From: Dichetophora obliterata
Lineage: Eukaryota; Arthropoda; Insecta; Diptera; Sciomyzidae
NCBI GenBank assembly: GCA_963920525.1
Contig: OY986436.1
Coordinates: 89,968,470 to 90,032,469 of the forward strand
Reading direction: 5' to 3'
Length of the DNA: 64,000 nucleotides
The notes beneath the pieces are model-generated. The model did not search any database. It was not told where the DNA came from and saw nothing but the letters and a program-made list of their open reading frames with translations. Shown here one piece after another: positions 12,507 to 24,446 of this stretch; the first letter of the stretch is position 1; each line of letters opens with the position of its first letter. The position numbers were made by a program, and so were the translations under genes.

Positions 12507-12995
12507 CACGATTCTCTGTTTAACATATTTGCTATAAGACTGGATATATGGTGTAATTTACAAGTATGCTTGTTGTGTTTGTGTATAACAATTGTATGTG
12601 GTGAACTATCGCTTAAAGAAAGTGGTAAAGAGCGCTGGATGGAAGTGCTGTTAATCTTCATTGCTGGATGGAAGCAATGGAATGTTTGATAAAGAAATGA
12701 ATTATGAATTTTGATGAAAATTTCTGTGATGAAAATGCATCCGAAAAGAATACTTGAGCCATATATTCAGTTCTATGTAAAATTAATTAACAATTATGTT
12801 TGTATTGAACTTTGAGTAATACCATTTGTGAACCGATTTTGTGAAGTTGTGTTTGTATTATTATATTAATTGTTGTCCAATTGTTAAAAATAAAAATGAA
12901 AAAAATATTTACTTTGTTATGAGTCAGAAAAGGCCGAGAAGTTTTGGTAACATTTACTTAGTCACACTGAGGCGTGTGACATGTCAGAATGGCCG

Positions 12996-13266
12996 TGTCG
13001 CAGAGTGTGTATTTAACTACGGAACGTCAAGCATTCGTAAAGTGTTTGGATGTGATCATAGGTTGCACGTTGGCTTAAATCAAATTAAAAAATATTGAAT
13101 GACATTTGAAGCAAAGATAATTTTTGGAAATGAGAATAAAAATCAGATACGAATAGAACGTGCTACCTATAACTACATCGCGTTCCAGAAAATTTATAAT
13201 TTAAATAAAATAAGATGGACGCTTCAAATAATCTAGAAGCTTCGCAAGATGTCGACGCTTCGTTAT
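12996..13266 (+). repeat. Terminal direct repeat of gypsy A, right copy
   Basis: Right copy of the 271-bp repeat. Sequence to its left (12507-12995) is unique to this side and probably holds part of the true LTR or 3' untranslated region. The right edge stops inside the gag start and passes straight into an AT dinucleotide run. Confidence 0.85.
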
Positions 13267-13320
13267 ATATATATATATGTTATATATATTATAACTTAAT
13301 ATATATCTTATGTTTAATAG

Positions 13321-13795
13321 CTTCTGACTTCTATGCTGAACGGTGGGTACACGTTCCTATGACTTCTATGCTGAACGGTGGGTACTCGTTCCTATGACTT
13401 TTATGCTGAACGGTGGAAACACGTTCCTATGACTTTTATGCTGAACGGTGGGTACACGTTCCTATGACTTCTATGCTGAACGGTGGGTACTCGTTCCTAT
13501 GACTTCTATGCTGAACGGTGGGTACACGTTCCTATGACTTCTATGTTGAAAGGTGGGTTCACGTTCCTATGATTTCTATGCTGAACGGTGGAGACACGTT
13601 CCTATGACTTCTATGCTGAACAGTGGGTACACGTTCCTATGACTTCTATGCTGAACGGTGGGTACACGTTCCTATGAATTTTATGCTGAACGTGGGTACA
13701 CGTTCCTATGACTTCTATGCTGAACGGTGGGTACTCGTTCCTATGACTTCTATGCTGAACGATGGAAACACGTTCCTATGACTTCTAACTACGTT
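13321..13795 (+). repeat. 35-bp minisatellite, about 13 copies
   Basis: The unit is about CCTATGACTTCTATGCTG followed by AACGGTGGGTACACGTT. Copies differ by point changes (GGTACA, GGTACT, GGAAACA and GAGACA variants) and rare single-base deletions. The array follows directly on an AT-rich run at the end of gypsy A. Confidence 0.92.
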
Positions 13796-13799
13796 TGAA

Positions 13800-15197
13800 A
13801 GGTGGAAACACTTTCACTAGCTAGTCTCGACATGTGCACGCAGCCGCGCTTGCACCCAGACTGACTTTCTTATGCCAGCGAGTTGCCTTATATATGCTCT
13901 CGCTGTATTCTGTTTCGCCGTTCACGTGTTTTGTTTTCCCTGCCTGTGTATGTGTGACTGTGTACATGCCTTTGCATGTTTGTATGTGTGTATTTATTAT
14001 TTATTTACTTATTTATTATTACTACAATGTATTTATAATAATTTGTTATATTTAATACATTTTATATATACACGATTCTTAATATTTATATTATATATTA
14101 AATTAAGTTAAATTTATTAAACATTACAATTCATTTACATTTCATTTCCTTTATACATATCATTTGTGGGGCACAAATTGTACAACAATTTGTCTCCTCA
14201 CAACATCTATATGATAAGTAATCTGTGATATATAACCTTATGTAATAAATATGGCTGCCAATATTGCATGAAGGATTTATATACATTCTCAAAAAAATGC
14301 AAGTCGTTGGAATTGGGCAACGTGCGATGCAACATGCAAAATCTAGAAATGCTTCAAGAATCAAGCAGGCGGAAAACACTGCATTGAGCCGTCTTAAGAC
14401 GTCATAATTACTCGTAGAAAGCAGAAATCTTTAGAAGAGGAGGAGTACTTATGAGCTAGAGGAAGGAATATTGTATGGCAGAGCAGGCATCGAAGATTAA
14501 ATTTTGGTTTTATTGCATTTTATCTTTAAATGCGATTTTCTCAAAACAACGTTTTTCAAGTTGGCGTACATGATTAATAGAAAAGTCTTCATCTGATCGT
14601 TCTGAAATTTTAACACGTAAATTTAAACATGGTAATGCTCGGAATGACCTACGGATGTAAAACTCGGCATTCAATTTTTTGAGTTACGTCAGATTTTAAA
14701 GGGGCATAAAAGTCAATTTTCGAAAAAACGCCGCCAGTTTGTTATTTTTCAACAAAATTTATTTTAGGTCATTCATTACATGGCCGCTTTGATGCTGATT
14801 AAAACCCCGTTTTTCTTTTTTTCAGACTTTTCTAAGGATAGTAATCCTGCACACCGTGATTTTTGTATTTAAAAAAAAAATTGGAGAGGGCGAAGTGGGG
14901 CCAAAAAAAAATTTTCAAAAAAATATTTTTCTATACTATGAGACCAATAAAATATATGTTCATTAAGATATGTCTTATATTATTATTATTACTATTATTA
15001 TTAATTTGAAGGTGCTGTGTCCCCTTAAGATATGCTTAATGTACTAAGAACGTAAAAGACTAATCTATCTAATCCACTTTTCTTGGCGAACTTACCAAAA
15101 AATTAAATTTATACTGAAAATTTAGAATTTATGTTTTTTTCTGAATTTGTATGAAAACAGAACACTTTTCTTATTATTAATATTTTTTTTTAATAAG
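13800..15197. other. Non-coding DNA up to the first visible Pfas exon
   Basis: No gene seen. 13990-14130 is rich in short AT repeats. Two open frames near 13834-14111 are compositionally hydrophobic but overlap TGTGT/TATTT repeats and look like chance. The right end carries a pyrimidine-rich tract (15180-15191) followed by the acceptor AG at 15196-15197. Confidence 0.5.
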
Positions 15198-16083
15198 GAC
15201 TGGCCTTTGGTGATTGGGATCTCGATTACTACACGGATCTTTTTAAAAACACACTGCAACGTAATCCAACAACGGTGGAGTTATTTGACTGTGCCCAAAG
15301 TAACAGCGAACATTCACGTCATTGGTTCTTTCGTGGAAAAATGATTGTGGATGGAAAGGAGCAACCCAAGTCGCTGATTAGAATGATCATGGATACACAA
15401 ACGACCAGTAATCAAAACAATACCATTAAATTTAGTGATAATAGCAGTGCTATACGCGGATTCGAGCACAAAACTCTGCGTCCAAGTGTCTTTGACGGAC
15501 CCGGGCCTGTAACGGTGAAGCATGTAAATGCTGATTTGATTTTTACAGCAGAAACACATAACATGCCTACAGCAGTAGCTCCATTTAGTGGCGCAACAAC
15601 AGGTACCGGAGGACGTCTCAGGTTGAGTTTTTAAATTTCCTGATTAGTTTCATAAAAGTTATTACTTTGATATATGTATATTCTTTAGAGATGTTCAGGG
15701 AGTTGGGCGAGGTGGGCTGCCAATTGCTGGCACAGCGGGGTACTGTGTTGGCTGTCTTCAAATACCTGGTAAGATATGCATTTTGTTTAATTTTAGTGTA
15801 ATTTAATATATTTTTGTAACAGGATACGATCAACCTTATGAAAATGCTGACTACAATTATCCGGCAACTTTTGCAAAGCCATTAAAAGTACTGATTGATG
15901 CAAGTAATGGTGCATCGGACTACGGCAATAAATTCGGTGAGCCTGTTATATCTGGTTTCGTGTATTCGTATGGGTTGAATAATGCACAGGGTGAAAGAGA
16001 CGAATTTGTAAAGCCAATAATGTTTAGTGGTGGATTAGGCACAATGGATGCGACAATGCGATCAAAAGTGGATCCCAAAAAAG
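15198..16083 (+). CDS. Pfas: Phosphoribosylformylglycinamidine synthase, exons A-C (first visible)
   Basis: Three exons (15198-15621, 15689-15768, 15823-16083) joined by 67-bp and 54-bp GT-AG introns, all in phase. Pfas catalyses step 4 of de novo purine synthesis in the cytosol: FGAR + glutamine + ATP to FGAM + glutamate + ADP + phosphate. This block encodes the linker and start of the first AIRS-like ATPase domain. Conserved signatures are CAQSNSEHSRHWFF, AETHNMPTAVAPFSGATTG and SNGASDYGNKFGEP. The first codon is split across the acceptor (two bases here), so at least one upstream exon exists. About 200 N-terminal residues (PurS-like domain) are not found in the window. A long intron (16084-27958) follows. 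Drosophila calls this gene Pfas or ade2. Confidence 0.96.
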
Positions 16084-16480
16084 GTTACCAAAATTAAAAA
16101 TTATATAATTTTTCCACTACACAACTGTCAGATAATCATTACATTTACTTATTTGATCGAATTATTATGTCTGTTTCCGTACTCGATTGTAGTATCTTGC
16201 AATAATGTGTCAGAACGTGTTTCCGTACTTTTTCTAGTTCAAAACTGGTTCGAAGAACAAGCATAAAATCGCTCTCCCGAGATCGAAAGTTGCTCGAAGT
16301 GTGCTTTAAAAATTTCTTCCAGCATTATAAGAAGAAGCATACAGAAGAATAAGCATAAAAAAGAACAAGCAAATGCCAAATTTACATTTCTTGTTTGCTT
16401 ATGTTGTGGGGTGAAAAATAGATTTACAAATTATTAAATATCATATTAAATATTAAATAATATTAAAGGTAATTGGGCCT
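16084..16480. other. Start of the 11.9-kb Pfas intron
   Basis: Donor GTTACC at 16084. No gene or repeat structure recognised apart from AAGAACAAGCATAA-like words that recur between 16250 and 16370. Confidence 0.5.
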
Positions 16481-16659
16481 ATTCTGCAGAATCTTTTATG
16501 AAAAAACAGAGACTGTAAATAATAATTATTTTTAAATTTTTAAACAAAACAAGCATTATGAAAAAATTGTCGCACCACCGTTTTGAAGGTAGAATTAGAA
16601 TGCTCTCACATTGTAGAACTTGATCTCATATTGATTTTTAAAATTTTGATTTTTACAAT

Positions 16660-17105
16660 TTTGACCAAAAAATAATAATTATTTCCGCTTTTTATTTTTT
16701 TAAAGCAAAAGTAAAAAGTAAAGTTTGCCCGATATTTTTTTGGTCAGAAAATAACTGGTAAGTTTTGATTTTTATTTTTTTTAAGCAAAAATAAAAAGTA
16801 AAGTTTGCCCGACATTTTTTTGGTCACAAAATAATTGGTAAGTTTTGATTTTTATGTTTTAAAGCAATAAAAAAAAGTAAAGTTTGCCCGATATATTTTT
16901 GGTCACAAAATAACTGGTATGTTTTGATTTTTATTTTTTAAAGCAAAAATAAAAAGTAAAGTTTGCCCGTTATTTTTTTGGTCACAAAATATCTGGTTTG
17001 TTTTGATTTTTATTTTATAAAGCAAAAATAAAAAAGCAAAATTTGCCCAACATATTTTGGACAACAAAATAACTTGTAAACATTGATTTAAAATATTTTT
17101 ATTAA
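16660..17105. repeat. ~80-bp tandem repeat, left arm of an inverted-repeat element
   Basis: Five units of 79-80 bp, marked by AGTTTGCCCG at about 16721, 16801, 16880, 16959 and 17039, each followed by TTTTTGGTCACAAAATAACTGG. The same units occur in reverse complement at about 21100-21400, so the tandem arrays form the arms of one large inverted repeat. Confidence 0.85.
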
Positions 17106-17204
17106 AAAATTAAAAGCAAAATCAGTATTTCAGTTTACGTTTGAAAAATTTATATTAACGGATTTATGTCATCTCGTAAGTGCTTCATAAGGGGCCGTTC
17201 AAGT

Positions 17205-17590
17205 ATTATGTAAGCACGTTCTTTGAAATTTTTTTATTGATTGATTCATGAGCAGCAGTTGTAACATAGCGTCTCCATGAAGCATAGCACATGCCATTAT
17301 TATATACATCATGGCATTGAAAAATCTAGTGGTGACCGCCTATGCCATGGCATATATTATGCCCTGCGATAAATGCCATGATATTTTTCATGGCATCTAT
17401 CTCATGGCATTAAATGTATTGCATATGTGAAATTCAATGGAATCGAAATATTTCAACAAACATGGCATGGCATAGAATAACCACCAAGCAAATACTGTGG
17501 CATATTTTGACAGTTGGTGCTCATGCCTTGATGTATATGATGGCATGTGATATACCATTTGAAGACGTTATGTAACACGGTACAACACAT
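17205..17590. repeat. CATGGCAT-rich segment
   Basis: CATGGCAT or its complement ATGCCATG occurs many times in about 310 bp (for example near 17310, 17345, 17375, 17402, 17463 and 17540). Its left edge resembles the tips of small TIR elements (GGGGCCGTTCAAGTATTATG). It has no coding capacity. Confidence 0.55.
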
Positions 17591-17593
17591 GAT

Positions 17594-20500
17594 TTGCCAA
17601 CTCAATTCTGAGAACTGTATGTGAAATTAGACCCAAAAAGAAGAATTTCTGCATCATTCGTTTTGTCTTCTTACCTGCCAAAATATTTTTAAAATCGATT
17701 TTAAGTTAGTACTATCGTATAGGGGAATTTATCACGTTTCAGGCCCTGTTGTTTGACATAGCTCGACAACCACTAGCCCGATTAAGTTGAAATAAATTTT
17801 TAAAAAAATTAAGAATTACAATTCCCTTAATCTGTTCATATATTGTTTTCCTATAAAAGCAACAGTTTCCGAGTTAAAAATAAGCGCATGAAGAAAAAAA
17901 ATATTTTTTTTTAAATTCATAAAAAATACAAAACGGAAATAAGTTTCAAGTCTAGTTACTTTTTCGCAAAGTCACATAACCTATGAGCAAAATGAGACAA
18001 AGATCATGAAAATCGATGCACTCGTTTCGCTTTTATTCGCAATTGAGTAAAGGTATGAATTTCAAAAATCAGTTATAGCCACCACCCTTAAAATAAAAAT
18101 AAAAATTAAAAAATTATAATGCAAAAAAAAAATTTATTTATAAAAACTTATTAAAAATAAAATAATATGCAATTAATACGCAATTATAATATGCATAAAA
18201 ACAAAATTTAGAACATTTTTCAATTATTGGCAATGTCCATCCTTGTAGAAGTTGACGCTTGTGGTTCTGATGATCTTGTTTTCTTCGTAGGTTGTTCATA
18301 TTCATGGTCTGAGTCTGTATAGTCATCCGAGATACACATACTATTCAAGGGCGTGTTTCTTTCACTGTGTCCACCATTTCCAATGTCTTCATCTTCGGTG
18401 CTTTCTTCAAACTGCATAATTGTGGAACTCCACCAACAAACCTCCGCAAGCAATGCATCCAATTTTTTGCTTTTGAACCGCTTTTCAATTGGCATGGTCA
18501 CCTGGTGGAACCTCTCTCCTTGTTCTTCTGATTCCTGAGGTGATTGTGCCAAAAAGATATCGAGGTGGTGGTGCAAGAAATGCAATTTCAGCGTCATGGA
18601 TGCACCGATTTTTTCGAAATAATACAGCAACCTGTCCACTCGTTGCTGTATCTCTTCTCGCTGGACACGGTTCTTTCCTAGAACGCCTTCTATTACTTCT
18701 TTCAATGCGTTCCATGCATGTTGGTGGTCGTGATGCTCTGAAAGCAAATTTGTGAAAGAATCACTTTTGATCAATTTCCGAATATCAGGTCCATTGAGAA
18801 TACCTGTTTTAAATACATAAGAAAAACGAACAAATTATTGGTAATGCGAATGTATAGAAATTAACAAATTTAAATATGACAATATTTAAATACAGAGTAT
18901 GATACGTACCGTTTTTAATTTTCTCATCACTGAGTTTCGGAAAAATGGATTTCAAACAGTCAAAGGCGCCGTTAACTTTTTTGACCACCACTTCAACGAA
19001 TTTCCCAGCTATTCCCAGTTTCATGTGGAGCGGTGGCAACAAAATATCATCCAGGTCGTTTATCATAGGTTTATTGCGTAATTTTAATTGTTTGTTGAGC
19101 TCGGGAGTTCTTCCTTTCCAATCTTTACATTGATATTGATTTCCTTTGTATCGTGAATCCCAATTACAAAGGAAGCAGAAGTATTTTGGATATCCGCCCT
19201 TTTCTATAATTCCTTGTAGTATGTTGACCACCTTCAGATCGCAACAAATGTTCCATTTGTGTTCATCGTATTTGATTTTCTTCAAAATTTCGCCCAATGC
19301 TTCATACGTTTCCTTCATAGTTGTGCTGAATCCCAATGGAATGGATGGTTTTTTATTTTTTTGTGCAGCAGCACAGCCTTCAAACTGGTAACTGAACCAT
19401 CGATGAATAAACGCCAGTCGCCAGCGATATAAACCATTCCCAATTTTTCCACTAAGCCTACTATATCATGGCAGTACGTAAACGTATTTGCTTCGTCAAC
19501 AGAATAAAATTTCTGAAAATCAGCTTGGCGTTGTCGGTATGATGTTGCGCTGACATTTTGCTGTGTGAGTTTTCTGCGCTTCAAAAATGATGTCAATCAT
19601 TCCGAGTTTTGTTGTGATAGTCCCATCTTAGCCACAATGTAATCCATTTCGATTTGTGTTACCGGTTCTGATCCATTATTTTCAATATCAGGAGTGCAAT
19701 CAGCATCATCCAAATTGGTCGGATTGGTGAAAACGGTTTCGGCTAGCAGGGACACAGTATCCGCACTCGGAGGTTTAGGTGCATCGGTATCAGCAGGGCG
19801 TTGCACTGGAAGTGTGGCAGTAAATGCAGCAGTGTATACTTTTGCTTTCAATTATTTTCTGTTTAATCCAGGACGAAAATTTATGCATGCGTAGCACCTG
19901 GATTCATCATGTCCAGTTAGGTCTTCCACCCAAATTACTGGCTTTATAAAAGACAACTTTCTACTTTTTCCGTGCATCCATTTTAGAAGGGTAGTATAAC
20001 AACTGTTGCACACTGTGTTCGGCGTAAAATTTGCACCACTTAAATCTGCTTCATCGAAATAATTACAAAACGCGGTTTTGAATTGCTCAGTAAACAAATT
20101 TTTTCGATCTTTATTCTGTATTTTTCGGACGATATGACCACAAACGTAACAAAATTCATCCAAATTTGGGCACTTTTTGTTTTCCATATTGATATATTTT
20201 ATGTTTTGTTGTTATTCACTTTTAAAAAACTGGAGAAAAATCACTTTCACTGTTCGCGTTCGTCGGCACTGCCTGAATGACAAAAATCGATCAATGCACA
20301 CCTATAAATACTACGTATTTTTCAATATTTTACTGCCAGGTACTTATAAATAGGCGCATATTTTAAGGGTGGCTGGCTATATACCTGATTCAGCACTTGT
20401 ACGTTTCAAATTGTGCAAAACTTTCCAAATAATCAGCACCCTTAAATGTGGGTTTATTTATTATTTTGTTTATTCCTTTTTTTTTTAATTCTCAGAATCA

Positions 20501-20694
20501 TAAAAAAGGTGTCCATGTTTTCTCCAAATATTGTTGTGCATAAAACGTGAAAAATTCCCCTATACGATAGTTACTAACTTCAAATCGATATTAAAAATAT
20601 TTTGGCAGGTAAGAAGACAAAACGAATGATGCAGAAATTCTTCTTTTTGGGTCTAATTTCACATACAGTTCTCAGAATTCAGTTGGCAATCAAT
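17594..20694 (-). mobile_element. 3.1-kb DNA transposon with ~147-bp inverted repeats, unassigned
   Basis: The left terminal repeat (17594 to about 17740) starts TTGCCAACTCAATTCTGAG and ends near TATAGGGGAATTTATCACG. The right copy (about 20548-20694) is its near-perfect inverse. The interior carries a multi-exon transposase on the minus strand. I could not read a target duplication. Confidence 0.75.
18220..20187 (-). pseudogene. Uncharacterised transposase (CxxC N-terminus, GERFHQ family), decayed
   Basis: The reading frame starts at 20187 and ends at 18220, with one intron (donor after 18910, acceptor before 18803) whose phases join cleanly. The N-terminus has paired cysteines (FCYVCGH, CNSCY, CYAC), probably a zinc-binding DNA-binding region. 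Conserved downstream blocks are a CCDLKV...FCFLCNWDSRYKG segment, LLPPLHMKLG, and KLHFLHHHLD followed by EEQGERFHQ. I recall these blocks from many uncharacterised arthropod and cnidarian transposon proteins, but cannot name the superfamily. Damage: in-frame stops near 19852 and 19597 and a one-base frameshift near 19340. About 620 codons in total. Confidence 0.65.
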
Positions 20695-21545
20695 GAACTG
20701 AAAAATGTTGTACTGTGTAATTTAAGAAATAAGGAATAGGCTTGGAATACTATAGTTAATGAACATAATATTTATTTAAGCAAATCTTATTGGCATGGTA
20801 TTTAGTTATTATAATGTATATTATAATGTATTATATAATAACGAACAAAACAAAGTTATTTAAAAATTTTAGTATATTAATTCAAATTAAGAGTCCTCGT
20901 TAACTTACTTCTGTACATTTTGTACTTTTGTATTTGTATGAGATTTTTTAACCTTTCGAATAACTTTTGGTGCAACTTTGATTTGTCTATTGGAAACGGC
21001 ATTTAAAACCATTAAACTTTAGCGAAAGTGGATCAATAGTAAAACAAACATTAACTTACTACGCGTCAAATCGTCAAACGTACGCTTTTAATTTTTGAAT
21101 AAAAAATAGAAATCAATATTTACAAGTTATTTTGTGCTCCAAAATATTTATTTTGTGACCAAAAAAATATCGGGAAAACTTTACTTTTTATTTTTGCTTT
21201 AAAAAATAAAAATCAAATCATACCAGTTATTTTGTGACCAAAAAAATATCGGGCAAACTTTACTTTTTATTTTTGCTTTAAAAAATAAAAATCAAAACTT
21301 ACCAGTTATTTTGTGACGAAAAAAATATCGGGCAAATTTTGATTTTTATTTTTGCCTTAAAAAAATAAAAAGCAGAAATAATTATTATTTTTTGCTTTTT
21401 ATTACAAAATGCATACTCAGTACGGTCTCTGTGAAAAAATTCTGTTTTTCTGTTATGATTTCCCATACAAATTTTTGAGCTGTCAAAAAATCTGTACTGA
21501 GATCAAAACTCATAGTCTGCAGGACGATCTTTTATGAAATCTGTT

Positions 21546-22027
21546 ATAAATCACAAAAGATTTTTCGAACTGTCAAAAAGTCTTTTACATACTCTTGAAT
21601 TGGTATTCTCCATGACAAAATTTGTTATGAAACCTGTTATGAAACATTACCGGTTCACAATTATTACACATTATCAGCTTTTGTCATTCGCGTATGCAAA
21701 AAACTTGCAAAATAAGAGAAACTGAGAGCGTAAAGTGACAGTTGACTTGCAGGGGAAGTTGCAAATTCTTGCTGGAAAAATTTATACTGTCGAGAATTTG
21801 CAAGCTATGAAACAGCTGACTTAAGACAGTAACAATTTGAACAATCAAACATATTTAGTAAAATTGATGTTCACAAACCGGAGGATTGACTGCTGCAGTC
21901 GACAAAATCTTAAATTTTTGTAGAACACGTTGCCACTGGGTTCCAGAAGAACACTTCACGTCCAATTTCCTTTTGTTTTCCATTCCAATTGAAATGTAAG
22001 CAAGACGTTAATCAGCTGTTATCGAGG
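21546..22027. other. Non-coding intron DNA
   Basis: Diverged duplicated words (AAATCTGTTATRAA, GAACTGTCAAAAAGTC) occur near 21480-21660. No gene seen. Confidence 0.45.
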
Positions 22028-22160
22028 TTTGCAAAGAAGGCTCATATAAGGTTGTGGCACTTGAGAGCGAACTCGGTCGAACTGTGACAGTTCAAGCAAA
22101 GGCGGAATAAGATCGAATTTCTCTCAAGTGCCACAACCTTATAAATGAACTTGTTTGCAA
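22028..22160. repeat. 133-bp foldback hairpin
   Basis: The arms share TATAAGGTTGTGGCACTTG and its inverse and end in TTTGCAA / TTGCAA. It abuts the left LTR of gypsy B, which may have inserted at its edge. Confidence 0.7.
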
Positions 22161-22161
22161 G

Positions 22162-22367
22162 TGTCATAACAATTCCCAAATAAATTGTAAGGCCAGAGTT
22201 AATTTTAAGTTATAAATTTATTGAGAATCTGTTCAAGTTAGTTTTAACTTGAGAAAACTAAGCAAAAGAAGAACTCGATAAGTTGACATTTATCCTGGCG
22301 TTGCCAGACTATAAATATAAAGTTCACAATATATAAATTAATGAACTTATACGATATATGGGTGACA
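22162..22367 (-). repeat. Gypsy B 3' LTR
   Basis: 206 bp, intact length. It matches the three separated pieces of the right LTR, including TTATAAATTTATTGAGAAT, TTGACATTTATCCTGGC and CCAGACTATAAATATAAAG. Confidence 0.85.
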
Positions 22368-22645
22368 GATCGGCTTCTCCTGACTGCCTACTCGTCCCGA
22401 GTATGGTAATCATGGTTTTCGTCATTTGAAACATTTTCATAGTAATGGTCGATTTCTGGAAATTATTCGCACCACGGCTTAATCTTATCGCTACTGACCA
22501 CAGTATCGCTACAGCTACTGACTACGTATCGGTAAAAGCGCAGAACCTTCGTAATCATGTACGGCCCTCGGTAACTCAACTCCAATTTTTGCGATTCGCC
22601 TGTACTTAGCTGTGGACATTCCATTAGGACCAAGTCACCTTCGTT

Positions 22646-24446
22646 TTATATTCGAGGATTAGCATGTTTTGCATCGAACCTCAATTTCCAGATTTCTCTT
22701 GCAGCTTTAATGTTTTTGATAGCGCCATCTATATTTTTGTTCATGGTGAAGTCTGCATTATCGTCATGAAGGGCAGCAAGAATTTTATTGCCACACTTGT
22801 CTCTCAACGGAAGATCAAAGATCAGGTCGACTGGGGAGAATTTCGTTGTTGCGGTAATAGTTGTATTTACTGTCCATTGAAGATCGCTTAGTCTCTCGTC
22901 CCAATTTTTAACGTCTGCTGTCGATGCTTTCAGAAACGATAGAACTGACTGGTTAACCCTCTCAGCAAGGCCATTAGCACGCGGCGTACGTACAGCTACT
23001 TTCACATGCTGACTACTATGATTTGTGCAGAACTCAGCAAACATGTGAAAGCGGTGCTTCTGTCAGTAACTATGCGTTGAGGCGACCCAAAATAAAGCAT
23101 ACAATTCTTTAAAGCGTCAATAATGTCTTCGTGGATCTTACAGGTATTATGTTGACATATCGCGTCAGTGCATTAACAATGACCAAGATTCGTTCATTTC
23201 CACGTCGACTTTTTTTGAATAGGCCCATGTGATCCATGTGAAGAACTTCAAACGGTACACTGGGTATTTGCATGCTCACATTCTTTCCTCGCAGAATTTT
23301 GCGGTCACGACTGCTTGGCAGTCGGCGGCGGCTATAACAAACGGTTTTCCAAAAATATACGTACATGCGGAAGCGTTGGCAGGCTTCCACTATTGCAAGC
23401 ACTTCAAGTTCGTAGCTATGATAGTTTTGTTCGCTGCGGGTGCACAGTCGACTGTAGTATGCGATCGGCTTCAAGACACCATCATCTTCCGCCTGATACT
23501 GCTGGCATCGGTATGGATTTGATGCTTTTTTGTCACATCATAAATTTCTAATACTGGTTTATCTGTTAGAATTCGAATTAATTCACGAAATGCATTATCG
23601 CAGTAAACATTTCATTCAAATGCTGCATCTTTCTTAGTCAATTTGTTATTGGGGCAGAAATATGTGCATAGTTTCCAAGAATCGGCGCACTTCGAGCGCT
23701 GTTGTTGAAATGGGAACATTAGTAATAGATAAAGTTTTAGTTTTACCTGGTCGTTTGCGTCGTGCTCGTGTCCTAGGAACGTTACGTTTCCTTTTAAAAA
23801 TGAATATTTGGATAATCGTAGTGTGAGACTTTCCTTTTTGATAATTTCTAAAAACTCTTAAGTTCTGCAGACTTAATTCGATGCTTGTTAATGCTACAAT
23901 AACCTCGTCGACAAAGCTAACTACCTTATCACCCAGTTTTGTTGAAACGTGGACGGCGCCTTCCGTAAGCCGAAAGACATTTTATTGCATTCGAAGTGCC
24001 CATTATGCGTTACGAATGCCGTATATTGCCTCAAGATTTCGTCCACTTCGATTTGGCAATAGACTGACGACGTCAAGTGTCGAAAAATTAGTTTTTCTCG
24101 CGAGTGTTGATAACACGCCATCGACGGTAGGCATCAACCAAGGCTGTTTTTCAGTAACTGAATTTAACATGTGGTAATCGACGCAGGGTCTATCTTCTCC
24201 ATTCGATTTTTGAACGAGCACTATTGGTGATGCATATAAAGATTTTTATTCTCGTATGGTACCGAGATCGAAAAGATCTTTAATTATTCGTTCAACAGAT
24301 TTTTGCTTCGGTATCGGTATATTGTATGGTTTCTTGACGATTGGCTTCGACGTCGTCAGCACAATTTCTATTTTATCGCGATCACATTTGCCAATATCAT
24401 GCAAATTTTCACTTAAACAGTATTTATATTCAGTCAACAAATTCAT
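22646..24446 (-). pseudogene. Gypsy B pol remnant
   Basis: Fragments in order on the minus strand: pol start (24446-24246); reverse transcriptase fingers with a CVDY segment (24221-24003) and an overlapping frame (24121-23921); RNase H (YYSR...YHSYELE) fused to the integrase core start (MDHMGLF, 23474-23109); and the integrase C-terminal half with a TPRANGLAERVN segment (23044-22646). The YxDD active-site region is not readable and the segment 23550-23900 is scrambled. At least five frame breaks exist, so it is non-functional. Confidence 0.8.

Larger units (their letters stand above)
8315..13266 (+). mobile_element. Ty3/gypsy retrotransposon A, rearranged and defective
   Basis: A gag-pol element without env. 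The first 271 bp (8315-8585) is repeated almost perfectly at the end (12996-13266), but the repeat includes the first codons of gag (the ATG at 8534 and its copy at 13215). It also lacks TG...CA termini, so it is not a normal LTR pair. Both ends abut TA repeats. The arrangement fits a unit that is circularly permuted or partly tandem rather than a standard insertion. The two zinc knuckles in gag and lack of a chromodomain suggest the Mag or CsRn1 side of Ty3/gypsy. Confidence 0.8.
16480..21545. mobile_element. Outer TIR element with tandem-repeat arms
   Basis: Inverted arms (about 16480-17140 and 21060-21545) share the 80-bp repeats and flanking sequence (AAAATAATAATTATTTC near the outside and AACTTGTAAAYATTGATTT near the inside). 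Both tips contain CTGCAGA and TCTTTTATGA words, but exact ends and target duplication are unclear. Between the arms lies a second transposon (17594-20694), so the outer element is probably a non-autonomous host that was interrupted. Confidence 0.55.

Noticed and set aside
13321..13795. CRISPR-like array
   Set aside because: The 35-bp units are contiguous without unique spacers; it is a eukaryotic minisatellite.
13834..14111. Hydrophobic small proteins
   Set aside because: The overlapping frames derive from TGTGT and TATTT repeats, with no conserved motif.
1..15197. Missing 5' exons of Pfas
   Set aside because: None of the conserved N-terminal features could be found in any frame; reading was by eye, so short exons could have been missed.
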